Source of the DNA: Dipteronia dyeriana
Lineage: Eukaryota; Streptophyta; Magnoliopsida; Sapindales; Sapindaceae
NCBI GenBank assembly: GCA_032871835.1
Contig: CM065296.1
Coordinates: 3,978,001 to 4,042,000, forward strand
Direction of reading: 5' to 3'
Length of the DNA stretch: 64,000 bases
Shown piece after piece: positions 1 to 11,256 of the stretch (within the stretch, counting starts at the first letter, position 1; each line of letters starts with the position of its first letter). A program made the translations under genes and the position numbers. The notes below the pieces were generated by a model. That model was not told the origin of the DNA, did no database searches, and saw only the letters and a program-made list of their open reading frames with translations.

Positions 1-234
1 GGTCCCAGATTTCAAGACCTGTGTGGGATACAAATGCTCAGAAACACACACACCATGTTGCCTTATCGAGAAATTTGTTATCTCATTCAGAGCAATCTCT
101 AATGGACTGAGGGGATAGTTGCTAGAAATATTTGTGAGAACCGGAAGAGAAGAAGTGAAAGCTTTTTCTCAGCCAATAGGACCAACAACTTTGCCAAATG
201 TGATCCCAGAACATGTCTTGCCCATGTCCAGTCC
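1..234 (-). pseudogene. YqgF/RuvX-like exon relic (edge of window)
   Basis: Read on the minus strand from 234 down, this stretch encodes GLDMGKTCSGITFGKVVGP, an internal stop, then text matching LxVLTxISxNYxLSPLE. It is the same exon that recurs eight times on the plus strand between 11257 and 20136. The LGLDxG...G pattern followed by a P-x-x-VL segment is the first strand-loop-strand of the YqgF/RuvX branch of the RNase H fold. The exon runs off the window edge, so the other exons would lie at lower coordinates. The in-frame stop after VGPIG marks it as non-functional. Function in plants is not established; family assignment is by pattern only. Confidence 0.6.
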
Positions 235-1385
235 AAAAAAATCTTTATTTATTTAGGAAAATAAACTAATCTGGAAAATCTAAACCTAAAATAAAAAAGG
301 AAAGCAATTTATAATAGGAAAATATACCTAAACAATATAAAGCAATTTATAATAGGAAAACATAACCAATTAATATATAACTCCTAACATACTAATATTC
401 CAAATTAATATTGGTATCCTAACATATACAAACCCAGGAAATATAAGTAGAGTAATAAAGAGGAAAAAACCAAACATTTAAAAAAAAAACTCAGAAGTAC
501 CATAAGAATGTCAAATGCCTAAGGTTTGAGCTTGTTACCCCTAAAACCTCTTAAATCTAGAACGATGATATGAATAAATAGAAAAATAAAAATTATTTGG
601 AAGATGTAGACGAGCCATCATGCCCAATTGATGAATAACGAATAAATTGGTCATGGTTTAAAAGGTCCAAAACTTAAAAAATCAAAAAATTAGAGATAAT
701 ATTCAGAAGCTGTAGAGTGAGCCATATCACCCAGCCCAAATTGCAAATTTCTTAAAAATGCACAATCAGGCTCATATGATAAAAAAATTGGTCACCCAGG
801 TCCAAAAGGTCCAAAACTTACAGAATCCAAAAGGCCCAAAACAAAAAGAATCAGAATATTGATATCCACTAAATCTTTCTAAGTTGATTCTTTATGCTAA
901 TCATACAACTTCATCACATGTACGAAAACCCTAGAAAGCCTCTAATTAACAGGAAAAAGAAAGTTTATTTAATCAATCATCATCATTTAATCAACATAAT
1001 CGTTAATACACAAAGACAGATTGATGAAAAAACCTCGCAATTAACCAAACCAAACCCATCGAAACCCATCATTCAAAAATGACAACAACAAAAAAAAAAA
1101 AAAAAAAATTAAGGCGAAAATCACAAAGACCCATTCAAAACCCATCAACGGATCACAAAAAAAAAGATTCGAATAAAGACATACATGTTGTAGAAGCAAA
1201 GAGATTCGAAAAATAGTCGACTAAGAGAGACAATTAACCGATATGCTTTGCCAGTGATATGTCAACGGCGGGCAAGATTGCGGTGAGAGTGGGATGGAGA
1301 CGTGAAAAGAGGGATTAGAGATTCAGACTTGACACTGTGAAAGAGGTGTTGTAAAAGTGTGAAACGAGGCGTTGTAAAAGTGAAA
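235..1385. other. Non-genic AT-rich stretch
   Basis: No coding region, RNA gene or mobile element is recognisable here. It is AT-rich with A-runs (for example 1090-1107) and a moderately GC-richer patch at 1255-1390 without an open frame of note. Confidence 0.6.
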
Positions 1386-1806
1386 ACCCTTCTTCTTATT
1401 TTCTAATCAGATATGGGTGGTTTTTTTACGGGTCTAAATTATACCCAGTCAAGATCCATAACCGACCCGTAATTATTGTGGGTCTTATTGGATTAAATCC
1501 ATCTAGATCCATAATTTATATGGGTTGAGTACCATTCTTCTTCTTTTTTAATCAGATATATGCGTTTCTTACGGGTCTAAATTATATCTAGCCAAGATCC
1601 ATAACGATAAAATCCATCTAGATCCATAATTGATATAGTTAGGGTACCATTCTTCTTCTTCTTCTTCTTCTTCATTAATAAGATATGGGTGGTTTTTTTA
1701 CGGGTCCAAATTATACCCGGTCAAGATCCATAACCGACCCACAATTATTATAGGTCTTATTTAATAAAATCCATCTGGATCCATAATTGATATGGGTTGG
1801 ATATAT
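1386..1806. repeat. Three tandem copies of a ~150-bp repeat
   Basis: Copies start near 1386, 1538 and 1649. Each carries TTCTTCTT, then AGATATGGGTGGTTTTT or a variant, ACGGGTCTAAATTATA, AAGATCCATAAC and AATCCATCTAGATCCATAAT. The middle copy is shorter (about 115 bp) through an internal deletion. The third begins with an expanded CTT microsatellite (about 1649-1672). Confidence 0.85.
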
Positions 1807-3265
1807 ACTCGATCCATAACACATGGATATGGACAGGGTCCAATGGACTCAATCCATTTTTCCATCTCTTAATCTCAGTCTTAATTTAAAAAACAAAATT
1901 GATTCTGAAATTGGATTTTGTTTTTTCAGAATCTGTTGTTCTCAATCTGATGAAAAAGAGAAAATAAGAGATGACGAAAATAAGATTAAACTTGGAAAAC
2001 ATAAATAATTATTAAAAACAGTCTGGAGATAATTCAATAAATTGAACAGAGAAAGAAAAACCTGAACATGAGAAGAAAACTAAAATAGAACAAGATGTCA
2101 AAGAAACAAAATTCAATAAGAAAATATAAAATCCAGAAGAGTAGATGAGAGATCCAAAGGATAGAGTGGGAAGGAGATAAGTTTGGAGACTTGTTTGGTT
2201 GAGATATATAGATTTAAAGTCTAACTCTAGAGCCCTGCTACTTGTATAATTATCTCTATATAGTACATGATGCAGGCAGACTGCTAGAGCCCTACTAACC
2301 TATATCTATATTTATGGATACGCGTAATAATACATCATAATCTGTGTTTATATATTTAAAAACTATATATTGAAAATTCAAAATCGGGTTTCTCTTCTCC
2401 ACGCGTGTTTATCTGTATCCTATACCTCCTCAATCCTCTCACATCGTACGAGATCTGGAATGTAGCTTTGGATTTCAATATATTATTTTTTATCTTTTTA
2501 AAAAATATTAATATATTTCTTTCTATCTAAATAAATAAGATACAATAGAAGGAATTTTAAATTTAAATGTATTCATTATTATTTTTTAAATATAAATATA
2601 TTCATTATATGAGGTAAAATAAATAGGTAATTTGATTACAATTAATGTATCATTTCTTTTACTTATACATACAAGAAGATAACAATTATTTAAACTCTTC
2701 CAATATCTTTTTTTATAAAACATTCAGTGCACCCTTTCAAAAAAAAAAAAGAGGATTTTTTTTAACCAAATGAAATTCATGAAATTCATGAAATTCCTTT
2801 CTAACCAAGCTATGGTAAAAATTCGTTTCTAACCACTCATGCTTGCAATAAGATAAAGTTGTCCTTAATAAATTGTTAACCTAACATATATTTTTATGAG
2901 TTTGCAATTTCAAATTTTTCTGAAAATCGAAAGAAGGAGATGAGAGAAGGAGATCGATCAACCAAGAGAAGGAGGCGATGTGAAAGAAGTCACTGTCGTT
3001 AAAGAGAATGAGGCACCATGAGAGTACCCACCGACAAGAATCACCATCTTTTGCGATATATCTTGGCAGCAATGTGTTAGAAAAGCCAAACTCTAGCTAT
3101 TCACTATAGTTTTTAGAATTGAAGAAACAATTCCTATTGTCAAATCTTCAAATCCAGAAGAATAGAACCTAAAGCCTTGGTTTTTACCAATTGACTTCAT
3201 TGTTAGATCCAATTTTATCAAAGGTTAGATTTTGTTAAACTTTTGAAACTTCCTTATAGTTTAAT
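1807..3265. other. Non-genic stretch between repeat and gypsy breakpoint
   Basis: No gene or element recognised. The only open frames are short and without family resemblance. The right limit is where the gypsy reverse transcriptase/RNase H reading frame on the minus strand stops resembling its family. Confidence 0.55.
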
Positions 3266-5888
3266 ATAGATTTTGTTCTAGGGACATAATGAATGTCGAA
3301 TTCACTTAGCTCGATTGCCCATTTGGTCAGTCTTCCTGATATTTCTGGCTTTTGTAAAATTTATCTTAATGGGCAGTCGGTGAGAACCTGGATTGTATGG
3401 GTTTTAAAGTATGGTCTCATTTTTTTCGCCTCTGAAACCAATGCTAAGGCCATTTTCTCTACCTGTGAGTACCTGGTCTCAGCTGGTAGGAGTGTCTTGC
3501 TGGTATAATACACTGGTTTCTGCACTCCATCTTCTATTCTGACTAAGATTAAGCTTGCTGCAAGCTCAGTTATTGACAGGTATAACTGAAGTACTTCCCC
3601 CGTTTGTGGTTTTGAGAGAATTGGAGTCTGTCCCATATACTTTTTTATTTTTAAGAATGCATGTTCGCACTCTTCATTCCATTCGAGTCCTTTCCCTTTT
3701 TTGATTACTTTGAAGAAATACGCGCACCTGTCAGTAGCTTTTGAGATGAATCTTCCCAAGGAAGCTAAACACCCTGTCAGGCGCTGTACTTCTTTTAATG
3801 TTTTTGGTGAGATCATTTTCTGCAGGGCCTGGATCTTCTCGTTGTTAACTTCGATTCCTCTTTGGTGAATCTGAAATCCCAGGAATCTCCCTGAAGGGAC
3901 ACCGAATAAACATTTGTTCGGGTTCAACTTCATCTGGTATCTCCTTAGGACATCAAATGTTTCTCGGAGGTCTAGGGTATGCTTATCAGCCGAGACGCTT
4001 TTAATCAGCATGTCATCAATGTACACTTCCATGTTTCTTCCTATTTGCCGAGTGAAGATTTTGTTGACCAGCCTTTAATATGTAGCTCCTGCATTTTTCA
4101 AACCGAAAGGCATTATTGTGTAACAGTATAAACCTTGATCTATTGTGAAGGTTGTCTTTTCTTCGTCGGCCTTGTTCATCCTGATCTGGTTGTATCCCGA
4201 GTAGGCGTCAATGAAGCTGAGCAATTCGTGGCCTGCTGTAGCGTCCACCAACTGGTCTATCCTTGGAAGTGGGAAGCTGTCTTTTGGGCATGCCTTGTTC
4301 AGATCCGTAAAATCTACGCACATTCTCCATTGCCCGTTTTTCTTTTGGACAAGGACTACATTGGCTACCCACTGTGGGTAGTTGACCTCTCTAATTGATC
4401 CTGTAGTAAGTAGCTTTTCCACCTCTTGTTTGATTGCCCGACTCCTTTCGGGATTGAACGATCTTCTCTTTTGTCTCACTGGTTTCGCATTCGGGTCTAT
4501 TACGAGATGGTGAGACATTATTCGGGCATCTATCTCGACCATGTTTTCGTGACTCCAGGCGAACACATATTTGTATTCTTTGAGCAGCTTGGTGAGGTCT
4601 TGCTTGACTTTTCCTCCTAGGTTAGCCCCAATCTTGACCACCTTGTATGGTTCTCCTTCTTTTAATATCACTTCTTCAACTGGTTCTGTTTCAGTTTCAG
4701 TTTCATTCGACCCTTCCCTCGGATCAAATTCAAATGATAAGAATTCTCTGGTCTTACTTGGCTGCGTTATGGTGCACACATGTTCAACATCGTTTTTGTC
4801 TTTGTACACTGACAAGTTTGCTCTTCGAGCCATCTTCTGGGATCCCTTGACTACCCCGACCCCCTGTTCTGTCGGAAACTTGATCATTAATACATAAGTG
4901 GCTGTCACGACTCTTGTTTTATTCAGGAATGGTCGACCCAATAATGCATTATACAGCCAATTATCTAAATCTACCAGCACGAAGTCGAGTAGGACAGTTC
5001 TTTGGCATGGTGCCGTTCCAATTTTTACGGGTAGTTTAACCGTCCTGAGTGACCTTACCTCAATCCCGCCAAATCCTCTGAGTGGAGTATGGAAGGGTTG
5101 TAGATCTTTTCGTTCTAACCTGAGTTGATCGTATACGGCTACATTAAGTATGTCCGCTGAACTCCCATTATCAATTAGGATTCCCCTGACCTCCCGGTGA
5201 CCAACCCTAGCACTTATGACCAATGCGTCATTGGACCGAACATCGACGCCATGAGAATTTGCCTCAGTGAATATTATCGGGTCCCATCCTTCCTTTATCC
5301 TTTTCGGGTCCGACTCAACCGAGTTCATGTCAAAATTATTCCTTGCTTCTACCGCTTCTCTGATTTCCTGAGTTCGTTCTCGGTTGCTTTTCCCAGTATA
5401 TGGTCCCCCAAATATTGTATGTATTACCTGATTGGCTTCAGGCCTGGTTCCTTTATTTCGACCAGGGTTGAGATCAGCATTAACCTCTTTCTTAGTTTCT
5501 GATCTCTCATCTTTTTTCAAGATTACATCCCACAGGTGCCCTTCCCGAATAAGAGTCTCTATGTATTCTCTGAGTTGAAAACACTTTGAAGTCTCGTGAC
5601 CAGTTTCCTTGTGAAATCTGCAATACTTGGTTGTATCTTTCCGGGCAAATTGAGATTGTCGCTGTGGTTCTTGCACCATGTTCTTTTCTTATAGGATAGC
5701 CATGATTTCATCTTGTTTTTTCCGAAGAGGGGTATAATTGGTGTATCTGCCTCGGTACTTCTCTGTGGATTGTTCAGCATTACGCCCATTACCCCCGTCT
5801 TTGCTTTTCTCCTTACCGTTTTTCTTCTGTTTTCCCTTTTGATTCTACCCTTTGGATTCGGTATTCTTCTGCTCGGGCTTTCCTCCAT
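3266..5888 (-). pseudogene. gypsy pol relic: protease, reverse transcriptase, RNase H
   Basis: The longest open stretch (5679-4075) starts with a Cys-His rich segment (YCRFHKETGHETSKC), then the aspartic protease motif LIDNGSSADIL, then the RT with FIDAYSGYNQI and MPFGLKNAGATY. The frame continues at 4032-3361 with YIDDMLIKS (RT active site), the RT connection and RNase H, ending near LTKWAIELSEFDIHYV at about 3270. Two in-frame stops, near 4074 and 3360, replace expected glutamines, fitting CAA/CAG to TAA/TAG changes. The section 5888-5680 is in another frame (frameshift). Catalytic Asp residues of protease and RT are still present. No integrase follows. Family assignment is firm; the piece is a pseudogene. 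Confidence 0.9.
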
Positions 5889-5956
5889 ACATATAGCTTC
5901 ATTCTGTAGCTAACTCGTCTTCATCGGCCAGTGGGTATCCTCCCGCCATATCCATC

Positions 5957-7103
5957 ATGTCAGCATACCTGGTCAGGCCTTCCATTCTGCAGGTTGTTGA
6001 TGAATGCAGCAATTATTGCTTCATCGTTTGCATTGTCAATCTCTGATACCGCTTGGCCGAATCTCCCTAGGTATTTCTTCAGTGACTCATCTTTTCCTTG
6101 TTTTATTTGAGCAAAGTGAGCCACTGACTTCTTCCTGTGAACATTACTCAGGAATTGCCTTGAGAAGCTCCTGCTCAGTTCACTGAAATTTTTGATGCTT
6201 GCTGAGGGCAACCTCCTGAACCACCTCTAACCTATGTCTCCCAGAGTTTGTGGGAAATTGAGACATAGTAAGGGATCGCTGTGGGCATACTGGGCCATGG
6301 CACTTTTATAGCGTCTCACGTGCTCTTTTGGGTCCGTGTCTTTTTTAAACTGCTCCACGTGCGGGATCCCGAACCTTTTTAGGAAAAGGGTCTGCAGGAT
6401 TTCCTTGGTGAATGGACTGTCTAAGCCATCGTCAGATAAATCATTGTAGCCATAACGTCTGACCAATGTCTCCATCTGACGTCTATTATTCTCAACTTCT
6501 TGAGTTAGGTTCTGGATTATGACATCTTTGTCCCCTACCGGGCTTCCCCGACGGTTGAACCGTTGGGTAACTGTTATTCTTTCTGGCCCTTCACTTTGAT
6601 GTTGAGTTTCTCGCATGACTCTGTGATGACGTTTACGATGAGGCTGATCGTTATCTTCTGATGATGACCGATCTCTATGCCAATCATGCTTGCAGTGTCT
6701 AGTACGAACTGTCTGATCCTGGTCATGTTTTTGGCGTGGTTGTTCTTCTTCAGGTGTCTCACATTTAGTCTGGTTGATTGGGGTAGAGTTTCTTCCAGTT
6801 TCCGACATAGTTATTCCTGGTCCTACTACCACCGAGCGAAGCCTTACAGGTGGAGGATTTGGGGTCTGTGCTTCTGCAGCCAGTAGGTCAACCCCCTTCC
6901 CTGACTGCGTCTGCCACCAATTGCTGTAACACCCATCGGAAACGCAGCGTCAGGTCTCTGCTGGTTGGAGGAACTTGTTGGACCCCTGCCAGGTGCGTAG
7001 GTTGGTTTTCCGTGTTTGTTGAAGTATCTCGTGACGTACAGCCTACATGGAAATTATCCGATGATTTTTGGTCATTCTCAGAACTGTTTCTGCTTCCTGC
7101 CAT
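5957..7103 (-). pseudogene. gypsy gag relic
   Basis: A Gag-type capsid region (retrotransposon Gag family) is visible in pieces. An N-terminal part starts at 7103, a basic, low-complexity part plus the first capsid helices at 6832-6227 (for example DSPFTKEILQTLFLKRFGIP and YDGxxDP-like DTDPKEHVRRYKSAM), and the continuation with FSRQFLSNVHRKKS and QGKDESLKKYLGRF at 6211-5960. The pieces lie in different frames, so at least two frameshifts and several stops separate them. It lies directly downstream of the primer-binding site, as expected for gag. The long, charged N-terminus is usual for Tat-like plant gypsy elements. Confidence 0.85.
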
Positions 7104-7124
7104 TGCTTCTACTAAATCGGAGGT

Positions 7125-7147
7125 TCAACCCTCCTTCTAGCGCCAAT
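7125..7147 (-). other. Primer-binding site region of gypsy element
   Basis: Immediately inside the LTR end, the minus strand reads ATTGGCGCTAGAAGGAGG. The TGGCGC start next to the CA end of an LTR is the expected place and form of a tRNA 3'-end complement. I do not assign the tRNA. Confidence 0.7.
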
Positions 7148-8027
7148 TGTTGACGTTGATTTCTGGATCGTGTCAGAAAAGCCAACAAGGATTGGATTTC
7201 GGCAATTTAATTCAAAGAGAGAGAGAGATTTTAGAGAGAGTAACCAAGACACAAGTTTTACGTGGTAAAATTCGATGACCGGAGAAACGTCCACGGGTGG
7301 TTAAAGGATCAACTGAGCCAAAATCCACTATGAAAATAAGATATTTACAAGCTCTCGATCTCTCATTCTCTCTGTATTTTTCTGTTACTTGTTGTGTATA
7401 TCTTTTTTGGACGAGATTACATGTCTATTTATATGTTTATAGAGCCTTAATCTGCATTGTACAAGTAATGAATCTTTGTATTTAATTGAAATTATTTACT
7501 TTCTTAGGGTCGATTGTCTTATTTCCTATTTCGGAGTCTTGTATGGAAGTCGAATGGGATTCTAGTAGTGCAGTCCAATTTGGATTTGTTTCCTTATAAG
7601 AATGTAGTCTTTGTAACAAAATCAAGTTGTTTCCTGATTGAGGACTCTTCTAGCTCAGTATTCTGTTTTCTCTGTGATTCCTTCCTGATGGATATCTTCA
7701 TGTATTTTATAACTTAATTCATATGAACTAAGCACTAAGTTTCTTATTTGGTTCACATTTATCCCGAGTAAGAACAACACTGGCTGGTCCCGAGTAGCGC
7801 CGTTTGAGCTCGAGTAGAAAATGTATTTCTGCTAACCCCGAATACGTTTAATTGATTCGGAGTAGTTTAGTTGATCCCGAGTAGGTCTTGCCATACTAGT
7901 TTATTCGGGCTTCTTCTCTTTAATGATGCATTATAGGATGTTTTCTGAATGCCTATTTGGGTGTCCACCTGGCAATTTTCTCCCTCTTGTCGATGACGTG
8001 TATGCTTAGTAAAATTCACATACGACA
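7148..8027 (-). repeat. 5' LTR of the gypsy element (880 bp)
   Basis: On the minus strand it begins TGTCGTATGTGAATTTTAC and ends ATCAACGTCAACA, matching at both ends and in many internal blocks the LTR at 44561-45434. It has TG...CA ends. Several CTCGGG-type motifs recur in it (about 7745-7905). Small open frames in this stretch are chance frames of the LTR. Confidence 0.92.
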
Positions 8028-8397
8028 ATGGTAAAAATCTAAAAAAGAGTGTTATAAACAGTGTCTTTCCACCATATTCTCAACCTTTCTAATTTCTACA
8101 TATTCCACCTTAGCTTCTTAGGTATCACCCATACCCACGTGAAGCGTGGTTTTCATTTACTTCATGCCTAAGTTAAATAGATGGCAATATTAGATGGAAA
8201 ATGACAATAATCACCCGTTCTCTTATTGTCTATATATAGAATGAATTCAATTGTAAATGTAAGAAGGATCAAAGTTATCCGCAAATCAATTTTCTCTCCA
8301 TCTATCTTCATAGCTGAGTTTTTATTATATATTTATTTGTGGTTTACAACAAGTTTTTGATAGTTTGGTTATTATTATGAGGAAATTGTTTTAAGCT
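8028..8397. other. Non-genic spacer
   Basis: No gene recognised between the gypsy LTR and the start of the duplicated block. Confidence 0.5.
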
Positions 8398-9660
8398 AAG
8401 CTTCTCAAGTGTCAAAGAGTTATATCTCAAATTATCTAAAAGATGTCTTGAATATTGTGGATTATGCTTCTCAAGTTTTAGAGTAATATTTTTAAGAATC
8501 TTAAATATCTAAAACATGTTATGAATACGGTGGATTTCCACCAAAAATCACAAAGCTTGTGAAGTTTCTATCCATGGCAATAAATGATATAATTTAATGA
8601 AATGACATGCGCATTTTCCTTCTTGTCAAACTCTAATCAAATGTAGCCAAAGCCCATAGTCTAGTGTAGGAACACCTTACCCTAATCAAGAAAAATACAG
8701 GTTTGAAACCATACTGATTTTTCCTAAAGTACTTTCACTTGGATTTTTTTTTTTTTTGTCTAGTAGATACTATGTCAATATAATAGCTGCCAATTCTGAT
8801 AACAAAAGCTTGTCATATTCAAACCATCAGTAGTTATTATAGGAGATTAGAAGTCACAGTTCAGCAATTCCTTCACCAGACACTGACTCACTATGCTAGC
8901 TCCCAACTTAGATGTCAATCTATTCTGGTTATGGAACTTGAAAATGTGTCTAAGCCTTCCTATGGCAGCCCTTATATCTCCTAGTCCCAAGTGATCCTTT
9001 GATTGAATAAACAGGGATGTACAAATGGTGACACGGGATGTAGACTTCAATTGGCAGTAACATTTTAGCACCGCACACACACTATCTGCCATTTTTCACC
9101 GTTTCAGTACAGTGTGACTATCTTCAGTCGTTTGCCCTTTCTACAATAGTTCAATTCTAAGCCAACAGCTATGTGGAGTGTCCCACCAATAACTAGTAGA
9201 ATACTTGAATTGGTGTGTACCTAGGGGTTTAGTTTTCATTTCGCATTAATTTATATTAGTGTTGTATTATACTTGGCTAATAACGATGCAGGCATATATT
9301 AGTTAAATAGACATTTAGCTTGCTACATAGGCATGTTAACAGATTAACCATACCTGATTTCCAAACAGGATATAAGTTTCTTTAACATATATCTGAAAAT
9401 TAAACCAAGTCTATTATATAGACATCTAGATTACTACTCTAAGGATGTCAAAATTCAATGAATCAAACAATTCAGATAATTTCCTAATCTAGTCCATTAG
9501 ACTATGTAAGTGATACAAAGACCTACATAAATTTACAAATATCCATACAAGAATAAATTTTATAGCTCAATGACAAATCAATTCTAAGCAACACCATAAC
9601 CACTCAGTTGCTAGCTAGCAAGAGCATCAATAACAATATCCAAAATTCAGCAATGGTAAG
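8398..9660. repeat. Long direct repeat, copy A
   Basis: The stretch starting CTTCTCAAGTGTCAAAGAG is repeated with small indels at 20138-21455, in the same orientation. Shared landmarks are CCATAGTCTAGTGTAGGAAC, a short minus-strand frame (see 8847-9092) and ACCAAGTCTATTATATAGAC. The two copies bracket the YqgF-like tandem array and mark a segmental duplication. Confidence 0.93.
8847..9092 (-). CDS. Unrecognised 81-residue frame in direct repeat A
   Basis: A minus-strand frame starting MADSVCAVLKCYCQLKSTS, with a basic helix-like middle (GLGDIRAAIGRLRHIFKFHN). A near-identical frame is kept in copy B (20698-20910) but ends earlier. I do not recognise the family. It could be one exon of a larger host gene or a chance frame; conservation between copies may simply reflect recent duplication. 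Confidence 0.25.
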   Translation of the reverse strand: MADSVCAVLKCYCQLKSTSRVTICTSLFIQSKDHLGLGDIRAAIGRLRHIFKFHNQNRLTSKLGASIVSQCLVKELLNCDF

Positions 9661-9683
9661 TGAGCAGTTCAAGTTGATATACC

Positions 9684-10353
9684 ATGGAGGAAAAGCCAAG
9701 ATCTCAGAGGAACAATGTACAGATGAGGAGCATATCAGAGATCTACAATACAGGAAAACTTAGCTCCACTGGAGATAAATACAGCCAGTTACAGCATCCG
9801 ATGAAATATTTTCCTGTAAAAAAGATTAAAAATAAAAGAGAACAAGCTGTTCGATTCTTTCGAGAAAGACTTAGAAATGGTTAAAAAGACAGGCCCACCT
9901 GCTGATGCTAAACCAAAGATACAAAAGGTTCCATCCATGCTCCGAGACAACGATAAATTTAACAAGTATTTTCAACCGAAGATGTTTTCATTCGGTCCTC
10001 GCTACCACAGAGATCCTTCTCTCAAGATGGCAAAACAGATCAAGGTTAATTTAGCTGCCGACTTCCTCCAACAGAATGTTGTTTAAAAAGAAGATCTGTA
10101 TAGAGAGATTAAGGAAAAGATCAAGGAATTAAAGGACTGCTACGAAGATGAATTCACTAAGAACTATGAAGATCACGAACTGGCCTGGATGTTTCTGGTG
10201 GATGGTTGTGCAATTCTGCAGTTCATGTACATTTCCGTTGATTTTCAGGCAGATCCGGATCCTGAAACTCAATTAAGAAAGTTGGGAATACAAACTGATT
10301 ACCTAAGGCAGGATTTGTTCTTGCTGGAAAACCAACTTCCGTACCAACTTTGA
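9684..10353 (+). pseudogene. DUF247 (UPF0481) gene fragment
   Basis: The plus strand encodes VPSMLRDNDKFNKYFQPKMF then FGPRYHRDPSLKMAKQIK, both hallmark N-terminal segments of plant DUF247 proteins. After a stop at 10084 come ELAWMFLVDGCAILQFMYI and DLFLLENQLPYQL, the next conserved DUF247 blocks. The frame shifts by one near 9870, has a stop at 10084 and ends at a TGA at 10351, leaving roughly the first third of a protein usually 400-550 residues long. DUF247 proteins are plant-specific and often membrane-anchored at the C-terminus; one pair acts in grass self-incompatibility, but nothing here suggests that role. It stands where block B has the folate-biopterin transporter relic. Confidence 0.88.
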
Positions 10354-10475
10354 ACGTAGTCTAGAAGACTCTAATTAAGGTAAAATCATACACCAAATAA
10401 AAATATGGTTGGCTGTGACTGCTGTTTCTCAGAAGCTAATCGGTAAATTCAGAAAACCTGACAGAATTGACTGCT

Positions 10476-10760
10476 TTAGTGTGCCTTCCTTTGCTGCGGC
10501 TGTGACCGCTGTTTCTCAGTAGCTAATCTGTAAATCCAGTAAACCTGAGAGAATTGTAAATAAATAAATAAAAACAAAATCAGACGATCTGGTTCGACCA
10601 TAAAATCTGAAGCAGATAAATAGATAGATAAAAATGGACTAGATAGGTATGGAGAGTGTACCAAAGCGAAGACGTGAGCTGCGATCAATAAAACCACCAT
10701 AAACAGTACAAGATCCAGTATCCACGGCCGCGTCGACGTCGATTGTTGCTCGCTGACCAT
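10476..10760 (-). CDS. Small single-pass membrane protein, copy 1 (two exons)
   Basis: Exon 1 is 10760-10662 (starting MVSEQQSTSTRPWILDLVLF, then a hydrophobic segment of about 20 residues, MVVLLIAAHVFAL). The intron starts GTACAC at 10661 and ends CTCAG before 10544. Exon 2 is 10544-10476, VYWIYRLATEKQRSQPQQRK plus two residues. Joined length is 55 residues: Ser/Thr-rich N-terminus, one membrane helix, basic C-terminal tail. No family name is known to me. A partial second copy of exon 2 lies just downstream at about 10421-10475. Two other copies are at 25609-25892 (broken) and 26989-27275 (intact). Reading frames that ignore the intron are misleading here. Confidence 0.6.
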   Translation of the reverse strand: MVSEQQSTSTRPWILDLVLFMVVLLIAAHVFALVHSPYLSSPFLSIYLSASDFMVEPDRLILFLFIYLQFSQVYWIYRLATEKQRSQPQQRKAH

Positions 10761-10769
10761 TTCTAGAGA

Positions 10770-11256
10770 GATGGAAATTTCGAATTGGAGCTTTAGAGGG
10801 AGAAAACGCGTCGAACACCGAAAAACAAATGTGATTGAAGTGGCTGGGTCGGGTCCCGATCATATAGCAACCCGGTCCGTATTCTGGCCGGATAAGGCGA
10901 TCTTGGTGTGACTTGACTGACTTTTTTAAATTGAATAATTGAATTTGTTTATCAACTTTTCTTTTAGCTTTTTTAATTGATATCAAAAACTCAATAAGAA
11001 CGACGATATCGACACTCATCATAAAATATATCTACATATTTTTCGTAAGTATATATTTAAAATATTTTAAGAATTTATATTTCGTAAATAAATCTAATTT
11101 AATGATAAAAATACATTTTTTTTAATTTTAATATATTATATTTTTGTTAATACATCCCGATATTTTGTTGTCTAATCAGATTTTTTAAAAATTTATTATT
11201 ATATATCTTTTTATTCAAATAAAAAATTTCTCTTTAATAAAATATTCTAACTCCTA
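10770..11256. other. Non-genic AT-rich spacer
   Basis: Contains the upstream flank of the small membrane-protein gene and AT-rich DNA up to the start of the YqgF-like array. Part of the flank (10790-11000) resembles 27300-27540, another mark of the segmental duplication. Confidence 0.55.

Larger units (their letters stand above)
3266..8027 (-). mobile_element. 5' half of a Tat-like Ty3/gypsy retrotransposon
   Basis: On the minus strand the order is LTR (8027-7148), primer-binding site, gag, protease, reverse transcriptase and RNase H, after which homology is lost at about 3266. Integrase, any downstream region and the 3' LTR are absent, so the element is truncated and cannot move by itself. 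A relative of the missing 3' part, with the same LTR family, sits in the opposite orientation at 41722-45434. Confidence 0.9.

Noticed and set aside
4075..7140. Many plus-strand frames across the gypsy gag-pol
   Set aside because: They oppose a clear minus-strand gag-pol and show no family resemblance.
9684..10353. DUF247 relic as a self-incompatibility locus
   Set aside because: DUF247 proteins are numerous in plants; this is a single truncated copy without a partner gene.
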